15,178 nucleotides of DNA from NCBI GenBank assembly GCA_959596505.1, contig CAUFWM010000033.1, positions 1 through 15,178 on the forward strand. The letters run 5' to 3'. Numbering within the stretch: position 1 is the first letter of the stretch; every line of letters starts with the position of its first letter. Below, piece after piece: positions 6,915 through 13,267 of the stretch. A program made the translations under genes and the position numbers. Under the pieces are notes generated by a model, which saw nothing but the letters and a program-made list of their open reading frames with translations, searched no databases and was not told the origin of the DNA. The DNA comes from an uncultured Collinsella sp. GTDB lineage: Bacteria > Actinomycetota > Coriobacteriia > Coriobacteriales > Coriobacteriaceae.

Positions 6915-7567
6915 TGTCTATTCAGGTCATGATGCAGATGCTTGGCCAGGGGTTCTTGGTCAGCTTGCAGTTGTTTGTGCTGACTCTGCTCGGATCGATT
7001 CCGTTGGGAATCCCCGTGGCGTTTATGCGTATGAGTAAGATCGCGCCGCTTCGCTGGATCGCGCGCATCTATATTTCGGTGATGCGCGGTACGCCGCTCA
7101 TGCTGCAGATGTTTGCCATCTACTTTGCCCCGTACTACGTGTTCGGCATCTCGCTCACGCCCGATTCCAAATGGACGGCGTGCGTTGTGGCGTTCATCAT
7201 CAACTACGCCGGCTACTTTGCCGAGATTTATCGCTCGGGCTTGCAGTCCATTCCACGCGGTCAATACGAGGCAGCCGAGGTGCTGGGCTATTCGCGTATG
7301 CAGACATTTTTGTACATTGTGATGCCGCAAGTCGCCAAGCGCATTTTGCCGGCGATGGGCAATGAGATCATCACGCTGGTCAAAGACACGTCGCTGGCGT
7401 TTGCCATCGGCGTGGGGGAGATGTTCTCGACGGCCAAGGCGCTGGTTGCCTCGCAAGTGAGCATGGTGCCGTTTGCGATTGCGGCGCTGATCTACTGGGT
7501 CTTTAACTTTGTGGTCGAGATGCTGCTGGGCGCCGCCGAAAAGAAGCTGGACTATTATCATGACTAG
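6914..7567 (+). CDS. Amino acid ABC transporter permease (HisM/GlnP family)
   Basis: Integral membrane subunit of the importer, forming the translocation path as a dimer. The 217-aa protein is highly hydrophobic with several membrane segments (for example LVSLQLFVLTLLGSIPLGI near the N-terminus and IAALIYWVFNFVVEMLL at the end). It carries the EAA cytoplasmic loop starting EAAEVLG at residues 119-125 and ending in PQVAKRILP, which contacts the ATPase. The RGTPLMLQ stretch near residue 58 is typical of polar amino acid permeases. The start at 6914 is set by the TAATG overlap with the binding-protein stop. A TTG at 6899 would overlap further and lacks a ribosome site, and no strong Shine-Dalgarno precedes 6914, in keeping with translational coupling. 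It belongs to the 6054-8505 operon. Confidence 0.92.
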   Translation: MSIQVMMQMLGQGFLVSLQLFVLTLLGSIPLGIPVAFMRMSKIAPLRWIARIYISVMRGTPLMLQMFAIYFAPYYVFGISLTPDSKWTACVVAFIINYAGYFAEIYRSGLQSIPRGQYEAAEVLGYSRMQTFLYIVMPQVAKRILPAMGNEIITLVKDTSLAFAIGVGEMFSTAKALVASQVSMVPFAIAALIYWVFNFVVEMLLGAAEKKLDYYHD

Positions 7568-7740
7568 ATCGTTCCGCCGTTCTAACGAACGGCGGACTGC
7601 TCGACGCTGCGCGCGTGCCTGACGGCCAATCTGCTCCTCAAACCGTCGCTTGCGTACAGAAGTACGCGGCGCTCCTCTTTCGGAGCACATTGTCTCGCCA
7701 GTCACACGCTCGCTGACTCTTTAAACACATGGAGGCTCCC
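7568..7740 (+). other. Structured intra-operon gap between permease and ATPase
   Basis: This 170-nt gap holds several hairpins. A 10-bp stem with a 4-nt loop lies at 7573-7596 (TCCGCCGTTC/GAACGGCGGA). GCGTAC-AGAA-GTACGC is at 7652-7667, and GCTCC/GGAGC pairs 7671-7675 with 7682-7686. None is followed by a T-run, so read-through into the ATPase is likely. The first stem could protect the upstream mRNA and set subunit ratios. The rest may be a dispersed intergenic repeat. No convincing small gene is present. Confidence 0.5.
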
Positions 7741-8505
7741 GTGTCCGGAACGGTAATGAATATATCGAACGCGCGTAAGGCGTTTGGCGGCTATGAGGTG
7801 CTCAAGGATATCTCGCTCGAGGTCAAGCGCGGCGAGGTCGTGGCGATTATCGGGCCTTCAGGCGGCGGTAAGTCTACGTTGCTGCGCTGCGCCACGCTGC
7901 TCGAGACACTCGACGGTGGCTCGCTCTCGTTTGGCGACCTTGCCGTCGCGACGGATGCGGGTTCGGGCGCGGTATATGCGAAGGGCGATGTGCCCAAGCA
8001 GGCGCGCTCGCGATTCGGCCTGGTGTTCCAGAACTACAATCTGTTTCCGCACTATACGGTGATGAAAAACATCACCGACGCGCCGATCCGCGTGCTTAAG
8101 CGCCCGCGCGAGCAGGCGGAAGCTCGTGCGCACGAGCTGATTGCTCAGATGGGGCTTACGGGAAACGAGAACAAGGTGCCATGTGAGCTTTCGGGTGGTC
8201 AGCAACAGCGTGTGAGTATCGCCCGCGCCTTGGCGCTCGACCCGGAGATCTTGTTCTTTGACGAGCCGACTTCGGCGCTCGATCCCGAGCTAACGGCCGA
8301 GGTGCTACGTGTCATTAAAGACCTTGCCGCGCAGAATATGACGATGGTGATCGTGACCCATGCGATGCAGTTTGCGCGCGATGTTGCCGACCGCGTGGTC
8401 TTTATGGACGGCGGCCGCATTGTCGAGGAGGGTCCTGCCGAGCAGGTTATCGACCATCCGCGCGAGCAGCGCACCCGTGAGTTCTTGAGCCGTATCGAGG
8501 GCTAG
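7741..8505 (+). CDS. Amino acid ABC transporter ATP-binding protein (GlnQ/HisP family)
   Basis: Cytoplasmic ATPase that drives the amino acid importer encoded just upstream. The 254-aa protein has Walker A GPSGGGKST at residues 38-46 (the third Gly is more often Ser), Q-loop FQNYNLFPH, signature LSGGQQQRV from residue 150, Walker B ILFFDEP with D174/E175, a D-loop SALD, and the switch H207 in VTHAM. A short insert between the Walker A strand and the Q-loop, DAGSGAVYAKGDVPKQARS, is common in this subfamily. The start is taken as GTG 7741 because GGAGG at 7731-7735 is 5 nt upstream. The ATG at 7729 overlaps that ribosome site and so is less likely; ATG 7756 has no ribosome site. It is the last gene of the operon and is followed by a terminator at 8528. 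Confidence 0.93.
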   Translation: MSGTVMNISNARKAFGGYEVLKDISLEVKRGEVVAIIGPSGGGKSTLLRCATLLETLDGGSLSFGDLAVATDAGSGAVYAKGDVPKQARSRFGLVFQNYNLFPHYTVMKNITDAPIRVLKRPREQAEARAHELIAQMGLTGNENKVPCELSGGQQQRVSIARALALDPEILFFDEPTSALDPELTAEVLRVIKDLAAQNMTMVIVTHAMQFARDVADRVVFMDGGRIVEEGPAEQVIDHPREQRTREFLSRIEG

Positions 8506-8527
8506 GCTCAGCTATGTATTGAGAAGA

Positions 8528-8566
8528 AGCCGCCGCAGGTCTTATGGTCTGCGACGGCTTTTATTT
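8528..8566 (+). terminator. Rho-independent terminator of the transporter operon
   Basis: AGCCGCCGCAG (8528-8538) pairs with CTGCGACGGCT (8549-8559), with one mismatch. The loop is 10 nt and the stem is followed by TTTTATTT. It lies 22 nt after the ATPase stop. Confidence 0.85.
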
Positions 8567-8802
8567 GTATCGATGGGGTTTAATAATCGCCTGGCATGCT
8601 TGCCCTGTCCTCTCGCCGCCTGTATTCATACGTGCGCCGAAAGGTGTGCATGGGCAGTCACCCGTGAGGGTAGGGTGGTGGCATAGGACATTTGGAGGGT
8701 GAGCCGGCTCGGCTGCCGACCATGCTGCTTCCGGGACGGCACCGACCGCGAACTCTCCCCGTTGGCGTCGCGCATTGCGCGCGGCCCTGCAAGGAGGTCA
8801 TC
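8567..8802 (+). promoter_or_regulatory. Leader region of the EF-G-like gene with a weak candidate promoter
   Basis: TTGCCC at 8600-8605 and TATTCA at 8623-8628, 17 bp apart, are a weak promoter candidate. They leave a GC-rich leader of about 165 nt. It contains the 10-nt palindrome GAGCCGGCTC (8701-8710) and a CGCGC/GCGCG pairing just before the ribosome site. I could not match it to a known riboswitch or leader class, and no convincing coding signal is seen. Confidence 0.3.
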
Positions 8803-10878
8803 ATGGGTGCTCCCAAGACCGGTAATGTAAGGAACGTGGTGCTCGTAGGCCAAGGCGGGGTGGGCAAGACTTCACTCGCCGAAGCCATGCTCCACCTTTC
8901 TGGCAAGACCGCCCGCCTGGGCGGCCACGACGGCACCAAGCCCACGCTCGACTATGACCCCGAAGAGGTCAAGCGTGCATTTTCCATCTCGACGACCATC
9001 GCGCCGATCGACTGGAAGGGCACACGCATCAATGTGCTTGATGCCCCGTGCTATCCCGATTTTATCGGCGACGCCTTTGCCGCGATGAGCGTCTGCGAAA
9101 CGGCTCTGTTTGTGGTCGATGCCGAGGCCGGCCCGCAGCCTACGACGGTTAAGCTCTGGTATGCCGCCGAGGACCTGCGCCTGGCGCGTGCGGTGTTCGT
9201 AAACCGCCTGTCGCGTTCCGAGGCCAGCTTTACGACCACAATGAACCTGCTGCAGGAGCGCTTTGGCACGCGCCTGGGTGCCGTGACCCTTCCCTGGGGC
9301 GAGGGCGAGGACTTTGACGGCATCATCGACCTGGTGCGCATGAAGGCGCGCCATTGCAACGGCACCGAAGCCGTTGAGTCGGAGATTCCCGAGGAGTATC
9401 GTGCCCAGGCCGAACAGGCCCATGACCATCTGTGCGAGCTGGTGGCCGAGGCTGACGACGAGCTGATGATGAAATACCTGGAGGGCGAGGAGACGCTGAC
9501 GCAAGAGGAGCTTGAAGGCCTGCTGTCGAAGGCGATCGCCGAGCGCATCTTTGTGCCGGTCTTTGCGGGCGATTGCATTAAGGAGCAGGGCGTCAACTCG
9601 CTGATGGACGACATCGCAACGTACTTCCCGGCACCGACCGACTATGGCGAGATGCCGCTCATCGATGGCGACTCGCTCAAGATCTCGAGTGACGATGACC
9701 GTCCGGTGGCGTTTGTGTTTAAGACCCTGGCCGATCCGCAGCAGGGCCGCATCAGCTTTATCAAGGTGCTGACGGGTACGCTTGAGCCGGGCCTTGAGCT
9801 GATCAACGCGCGTACCCGCAAGAGCGATCGTCTGGCTCACCTGTATGTGATGTGCGGCCGCGACATGACTGAGGTCGGTCACGCCTATGCCGGCGACATT
9901 ATCGTGGCGCCCAAGCTGGCGGCAGAGACGGGTGACACGCTCTCGATTACCGGCAAGGTCGAGGCGGCGGCGTTTAAGTTCCCCAACTCTCAGTACCGCA
10001 TTGCCATCGAGGCTGAGAACCGCGGTGACGAGGAGAAGCTCTATACGTTTATCGAGAAGGCGTGCAAGGCTGATCCGACCATGAGCATCGACCGCGACGA
10101 GGAGACCGGCCAGACCATCATTTCGGCGGTGGGCGAGGCACAGGTTTCGGTCCTGCTCAATCGCCTTGAGGATCGCACCAAGGTCGTGGCCAAGAGCGTG
10201 CCGATCCGTATTCCGTATCGCGAGACCATTCGCCGTACGGCAAGTGCCCAGGGCCGCCACAAGAAGCAGACTGGCGGTGCCGGTCAGTATGGCGACTGCT
10301 GGCTGCGCGTTGAGCCGCTCATTGGGCCCGACGGCACGAGTGACGGCTATGAGTTTGTAGACGAGGTCGTTGGCGGCCGCATCCCGCGTTCGCTCATTCC
10401 CGCCGTGGACAAGGGTGTCCAGGAGACCATGAAGGACGGCATCATTGCCGGCTACCCGCTCACGGGCATTCGCGTGGCTGTGTACGACGGCTCGTATCAC
10501 AGCGTCGACTCCAACGAGATGGCGTTCCGCGCGGCGGCTCGCATCGGCCTGCGCAAGGCATGCGCCGATGCCGACCCGGTGGTGCTGGAGCCCATCGAGG
10601 AAATCACAGTGACTATCCCCGAGAGCTACGCCGGCGCCGTGATGGGCGATATCTCGGCCTCGCGCGGTCGCGTGACGGGCATGGAGACCGATGAGCGCGG
10701 CGATACCGTGGTCATTGCCCAGGCACCGCTGGCCGAGCTGACGGATTATTCGACGCGCCTGCGCTCCATCACGCGCGGCACGGGCGACTTTACCATGAAG
10801 CCCGCGGGCTATGAGCAGGTGCCTTATGACGTTCAGGCCAAGCTGGTCGAGCGCTATGAGGAGGGCCGCGCTAAGTAG
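8803..10878 (+). CDS. Elongation factor G-like protein (EF-G paralogue)
   Basis: Translation-factor paralogue with the full EF-G domain order over 691 aa: G domain (about 1-270), domain II (near 300-380), III, IV and V. The G1 loop GQGGVGKTS (residues 16-24) is intact. The G3 motif, DTPG in EF-G, is DAPC at 80-83. The G4 NKxD motif is NRLS at 134-137, and the switch-I RGIT stretch is not recognisable. Domain III keeps EETGQTIIS but has GEAQ where EF-G has GELH. Domains IV and V retain QYGDCW, IPAVDKGVQETM, DGSYHSVDSNEMAF and GRVTGME. Canonical translocase activity is therefore doubtful. It resembles the EF-G2/FusA2 paralogues of Actinobacteria, whose role is unclear. The start is fixed by AAGGAGGT at 8791-8798, 4 nt before ATG; an in-frame TTG at 8692 has no support. 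It is monocistronic with its own terminator. Confidence 0.88.
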   Translation: MGAPKTGNVRNVVLVGQGGVGKTSLAEAMLHLSGKTARLGGHDGTKPTLDYDPEEVKRAFSISTTIAPIDWKGTRINVLDAPCYPDFIGDAFAAMSVCETALFVVDAEAGPQPTTVKLWYAAEDLRLARAVFVNRLSRSEASFTTTMNLLQERFGTRLGAVTLPWGEGEDFDGIIDLVRMKARHCNGTEAVESEIPEEYRAQAEQAHDHLCELVAEADDELMMKYLEGEETLTQEELEGLLSKAIAERIFVPVFAGDCIKEQGVNSLMDDIATYFPAPTDYGEMPLIDGDSLKISSDDDRPVAFVFKTLADPQQGRISFIKVLTGTLEPGLELINARTRKSDRLAHLYVMCGRDMTEVGHAYAGDIIVAPKLAAETGDTLSITGKVEAAAFKFPNSQYRIAIEAENRGDEEKLYTFIEKACKADPTMSIDRDEETGQTIISAVGEAQVSVLLNRLEDRTKVVAKSVPIRIPYRETIRRTASAQGRHKKQTGGAGQYGDCWLRVEPLIGPDGTSDGYEFVDEVVGGRIPRSLIPAVDKGVQETMKDGIIAGYPLTGIRVAVYDGSYHSVDSNEMAFRAAARIGLRKACADADPVVLEPIEEITVTIPESYAGAVMGDISASRGRVTGMETDERGDTVVIAQAPLAELTDYSTRLRSITRGTGDFTMKPAGYEQVPYDVQAKLVERYEEGRAK

Positions 10879-10912
10879 CATGTGGCTTTGCCTGTAATAT
10901 GCGTGCCGATGC

Positions 10913-10948
10913 AAGGGCCGCTCTGGGTAATCCGGAGCGGCCCTTTTT
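10913..10948 (+). terminator. Rho-independent terminator of the EF-G-like gene
   Basis: A 14-bp stem (10913-10926 with 10932-10945, one G-U pair, core AGGGCCGCTC/GAGCGGCCCT) encloses a GTAAT loop and ends in five T residues. The opposite strand has only a poor U-run, so it serves the convergent nuclease gene weakly if at all. Confidence 0.9.
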
Positions 10949-11007
10949 GATCCCTGGGGGACGGAGGAAAACGGATCATGTTAGGTTTTGGGGCAGCTTG
11001 GTCGGCC

Positions 11008-11991
11008 CTAGTCTCCCGAGGCCTGGTTGCGGCCGGTGGCGTAGTCGATCTGCACATGCGGCTGCAGGTTGTAGCAGTACACGTGGAAGCACAGGGTCTT
11101 GCCGTGGTCCTCGATCGATTGCGCCTCAAGACGAACGCCACGACAGACGAGTTCCTCTTCGTTGTACATGGGCGTGACGCGATAGAGCACGTGGTTGCCC
11201 GTGTCGCGGATGTAGTTAAGAACCTGCTCTTCAAACGGCAGCATGCCCGTTTCGTTGAGATAACGCGTGCCGGTGAGGAGATTCTTGCGATTGGCGTTTT
11301 CGCCGCAGAGCGACCAGGCGATGAGGTGGCAGCGGTTGTAGAGGCTTTGGCCTGGAATAAAGTCGTAGCGCTGCTGCTGCCAACCGGCAGGATGGATACG
11401 CGAGATATCGCCGCGCTTTCCCTGTCCGAGCGACTCGGGGCCTACGCAAGCGAGCGCCTTGCGAGTGCGGCCCAGGCTGTCGAGCTTGGAGAATTTCTTA
11501 AAGCAGCCCTCTTCGGTGGCACGATCGTATTCATCGAGCGTGAACGACGGCGTGCCCAACGGGTGCGTGCTGTCGGCGCGAAGGGCGACATAGGGGTTGC
11601 CGGCGTAGTCGGGAATGCTGCTGAGATAAACACCGCGGGCGCGGTTGAGGTCGGGGTTTTCAACCTCGTCGATGGGGGTGGCGGCACTGTCCGCGGAGGC
11701 GTCGTCACCGGTGTCGGCTGCGGCGGAATCGGAGCCATCGCCAGAGTCTTGGCTATTTTGAGAGTCCGAGGAGCTCGCTGTTCCCGATTCGAGCCGGGCA
11801 ACCAGGTCTGCCTCGTCGTCGGTACGGCTGGGACTCTCGTTTTGCTTCTCGGCCAGAGCTGCCGCCTGTTCATCGCTTTGCGGCGACAGCAACTTGGGAG
11901 CTCCGTCGAGCGATCCCGTAAACAACGCAAACCCCAGTACCACGGCGGTGCCGATGGAAAGTGCTTGCTTGTAGGCGGACTTGCGCGACAT
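11008..11991 (-). CDS. Secreted DNA/RNA non-specific endonuclease, EndA/DNA-entry nuclease-like
   Basis: Exported or membrane-tethered metal-dependent nuclease of the beta-beta-alpha-metal fold, likely degrading extracellular DNA or taking part in DNA uptake. The 327-aa protein begins with a basic N-terminus and a hydrophobic stretch (residues about 10-26) acting as signal peptide or anchor. A long Asp/Ser/Ala-rich linker (about 45-110) follows, and then the catalytic domain. LYNRCHLIAW holds the expected general base H222, followed by NRKNLLTGTRYLNETGMLPFE with the metal-binding Asn, and a C-terminal VQIDYATG typical of EndA-like enzymes. NRCH in place of DRGH is, from memory, usual for a Firmicutes/Actinobacteria subfamily. 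The start at 11991 is supported by AGGAG 5 nt upstream on this strand. It converges with the EF-G-like gene. No competence genes are in the window, so a role in transformation is open. Confidence 0.9.
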   Translation of the reverse strand: MSRKSAYKQALSIGTAVVLGFALFTGSLDGAPKLLSPQSDEQAAALAEKQNESPSRTDDEADLVARLESGTASSSDSQNSQDSGDGSDSAAADTGDDASADSAATPIDEVENPDLNRARGVYLSSIPDYAGNPYVALRADSTHPLGTPSFTLDEYDRATEEGCFKKFSKLDSLGRTRKALACVGPESLGQGKRGDISRIHPAGWQQQRYDFIPGQSLYNRCHLIAWSLCGENANRKNLLTGTRYLNETGMLPFEEQVLNYIRDTGNHVLYRVTPMYNEEELVCRGVRLEAQSIEDHGKTLCFHVYCYNLQPHVQIDYATGRNQASGD

Positions 11992-12149
11992 TGCGGCTCC
12001 TGGCTAGATGGTTGGGAATCTACCAGTCTAGCAGGTGCCGGCAGGGGCCGTTCTATCGAACAAATACTCAAGATTTGGGATAGACGTTACTGATTCATTT
12101 GCCTCATATGGAGCTGCGGTGGTCGTGTATGTGGGGCTATTCGGCGTTT

Positions 12150-12195
12150 CCCCAGATAAAACCTGCCAAAATAAACCTGTCCCTTTTTGGCAGGT
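12150..12195. repeat. 46-nt palindromic repeat, copy 1
   Basis: This unit matches 15043-15088 at 44 of 46 positions in the same orientation. It contains a 12-bp inverted repeat, AACCTGCCAAAA (12160-12171) and TTTTGGCAGGTT (12185-12196), around a 13-nt loop that carries CCTGTCCC. It lies in the gap between the divergent nuclease and HAD genes. As RNA it would fold as a hairpin with a U-rich right arm. Confidence 0.9.
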
Positions 12196-12218
12196 TACGT
12201 CATAAGGCTTCTGTCTAT

Positions 12219-12287
12219 GTAACGAAAGTACAATATGATATATACGTTATATACAAGTTTGTAACGTGCAGTAGATTTGCGGTAACG
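12219..12287. promoter_or_regulatory. Phased GTAACG boxes upstream of the HAD gene
   Basis: GTAACG occurs at 12219-12224, 12261-12266 and 12282-12287, that is 42 and 21 bp apart, which are whole multiples of two helical turns. The AT-rich stretch between them includes TACAAT (12229-12234) and TATGAT (12234-12239) as possible -10 elements, and an inverted ATAACG at 12245-12250. The last box sits in TTGCG-GTAA-CGCAA, a small hairpin next to the ribosome site. This is suggestive of an operator and unproven. Confidence 0.3.
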
Positions 12288-12308
12288 CAAGCCGATGAAG
12301 GGGCCGAT

Positions 12309-12959
12309 ATGATCAAGGCTGTCATTTTTGACATGGACGGAACGCTGGTCGATACCGAGCGTTTGGGCATCAAGGCATGGAAGGCGGGCGCTGCCGAGCT
12401 GGGGGTCGCGATTGATGAAGCGCTGATCCATCAGTTTATCGGTCGCACGCTGCCCGATGTCATGGACATCCTTGATAAGCATTACGGCAGCCACGAAACC
12501 ACCGAGGCGGTCTATGTCCGCCACAAGGAGATTCGCGACGAGATGGTCAAGACCGAACTGGAGCTTAAGGCCGGTGCCGCCGAGTGCCTAGACGAGCTGC
12601 TGGCTGCGGGCTATCACGTGGGCCTTGCGACGTCGTCGCGCCTCGCTACGGCCGAGCGCAACCTTAAGATGGTCGGCCTCTTTGACAAGTTTGAGACGGT
12701 GACCTGTGGCGAGGACGTCGTGCACGGCAAGCCCGACCCTGAGATGTACCTGCTTGCCTGCGAGCGCGCGGGCTTCGCTCCCGAGGAGTGTGCCGTGGTC
12801 GAGGATTCGCGCAACGGCTGCGTCTCGGGCATCACGGCCGGCTGCCATGTCTTTGCCGTTCCCGATATCGTGCCGCTGCCGCAGGACGTGGTGGATGGCT
12901 GCGAGGCCGTGCTCGACACGTTGTTCGATCTGGCGGCGGCGGTCAAGGCCGTGCGCTAA
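12309..12959 (+). CDS. HAD-superfamily hydrolase, beta-phosphoglucomutase-like
   Basis: Cytosolic phosphatase or phosphomutase that acts through an aspartyl-phosphate intermediate. The 216-aa protein shows all four HAD motifs: DMDGT with nucleophile D8 and acid/base D10, S109/S110 in ATSSR, K141 in GKPDPEMY, and E165/D166 in VVEDSRNG. A helical cap lies between motifs I and II (subfamily IA), and the size is usual for the phosphoglucomutase/phosphoglycolate phosphatase-like group. The substrate cannot be stated. The start at 12309 is chosen because GAAGGGG lies just upstream (about 12297-12303). A much earlier in-frame ATG at 12099 would run through the 46-nt repeat and AT-rich leader and adds non-family sequence. 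The leader contains GTAACG boxes. The gene stands alone; its stop abuts a short reverse-strand open frame. Confidence 0.9.
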   Translation: MIKAVIFDMDGTLVDTERLGIKAWKAGAAELGVAIDEALIHQFIGRTLPDVMDILDKHYGSHETTEAVYVRHKEIRDEMVKTELELKAGAAECLDELLAAGYHVGLATSSRLATAERNLKMVGLFDKFETVTCGEDVVHGKPDPEMYLLACERAGFAPEECAVVEDSRNGCVSGITAGCHVFAVPDIVPLPQDVVDGCEAVLDTLFDLAAAVKAVR

Positions 12960-13075
12960 AGACATGCGCCGAGGGCGATGACGGTGGCTCCGGTGTAGCT
13001 GCGTGCCCGGGCGCTGACGGGCGTGGCGATCTGGGCGCCGATGCTGTAACCGTCGGCAGCGGTATCCCATTCATT
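12956..13075 (-). pseudogene. Possible 3' remnant of a truncated reverse-strand gene
   Basis: Read on the minus strand, the GC-rich stretch encodes about 39 residues, including ADGYSIGAQIATPV and ARSYTGATVIALGACL, ending at a stop (12956-12958) that overlaps the HAD stop. Codon composition is like the neighbours. The frame has no good start and breaks at the border with the AT-rich TTAGAGAG array at about 13075. It may be the C-terminal end of a gene cut by an insertion. The parent family is not recognised, and chance remains possible. Confidence 0.25.
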
Positions 13076-13262
13076 AGAGAGGTCGCGCTCATCTCTCTAA
13101 ATGTCTCTCTAAAGAGAAAGCCAGTTAAAGAGATAACATTAGGCAATCTAGCAGTGAATTCGATACATCTTTCTAAATTTCTCTCTAAAATAAGGTGCTT
13201 ATCTCTCTAAAGTTAGAGAGATATACTATACTTTAGAGAGATAAATCTATCGTTTTAGAGAG
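13074..13262. promoter_or_regulatory. Dense array of TTAGAGAG operator-like boxes
   Basis: Exact TTAGAGAG copies read forward at 13074, 13213, 13233 and 13255, and in reverse (CTCTCTAA) at 13093, 13105, 13181 and 13203. One-mismatch copies start at 13125 (forward) and 13169 (reverse). ATCTCTCTAA-AG-TTAGAGAGAT at 13201-13222 is a perfect palindrome. A 23-nt unit at 13091-13113 recurs at 13167-13189 with 21 matches. Box intervals in the second half are 12, 22, 10, 20 and 22 bp, close to whole helical turns. The last box overlaps the ribosome site of the AlbA_2-domain gene. The stretch is much more AT-rich than its surroundings. Confidence 0.85.
13199..13227 (+). promoter_or_regulatory. Candidate promoter of the AlbA_2-domain gene, inside the box array
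   Basis: TTATCT at 13199-13204 and TATACT at 13222-13227 (5 of 6 to the -10 consensus) are 17 bp apart; an overlapping TATACT begins at 13227. The spacer is filled by the perfect TTAGAGAG palindrome, so a bound protein would block RNA polymerase. Transcription would start near 13233, on the next box. Confidence 0.5.
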
Positions 13263-13267
13263 ACGGA

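Noticed and set aside
8690..8802. T-box or other riboswitch ahead of the EF-G-like gene (GGCACCGACCGCG resembles a T-box core)
   Set aside because: The conserved T-box layout, specifier stem and terminator are not visible, and the gene is not a T-box target type.
8872..10914. 680-aa reverse-strand open frame under the EF-G-like gene
   Set aside because: Antisense shadow caused by codon bias. Its His/Arg/Leu-rich composition is typical of such frames, and the forward frame is a clear EF-G homologue.
11308..11345. NRCH instead of DRGH in the nuclease as a possible inactivating change
   Set aside because: The catalytic His and metal-binding Asn are kept, and NRCHLI with NLLTGTRYLN is, to my knowledge, normal in one DNA-entry nuclease subfamily.
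10978..12093. 371-aa forward frame opposite the nuclease gene
   Set aside because: Val/Gly/Ala/Arg-rich shadow. The reverse frame has a signal peptide and conserved nuclease motifs.
13074..13262. CRISPR array as an explanation of the repeated boxes
   Set aside because: Boxes are 8 bp, occur on both strands and have irregular short spacers; no cas genes are present.
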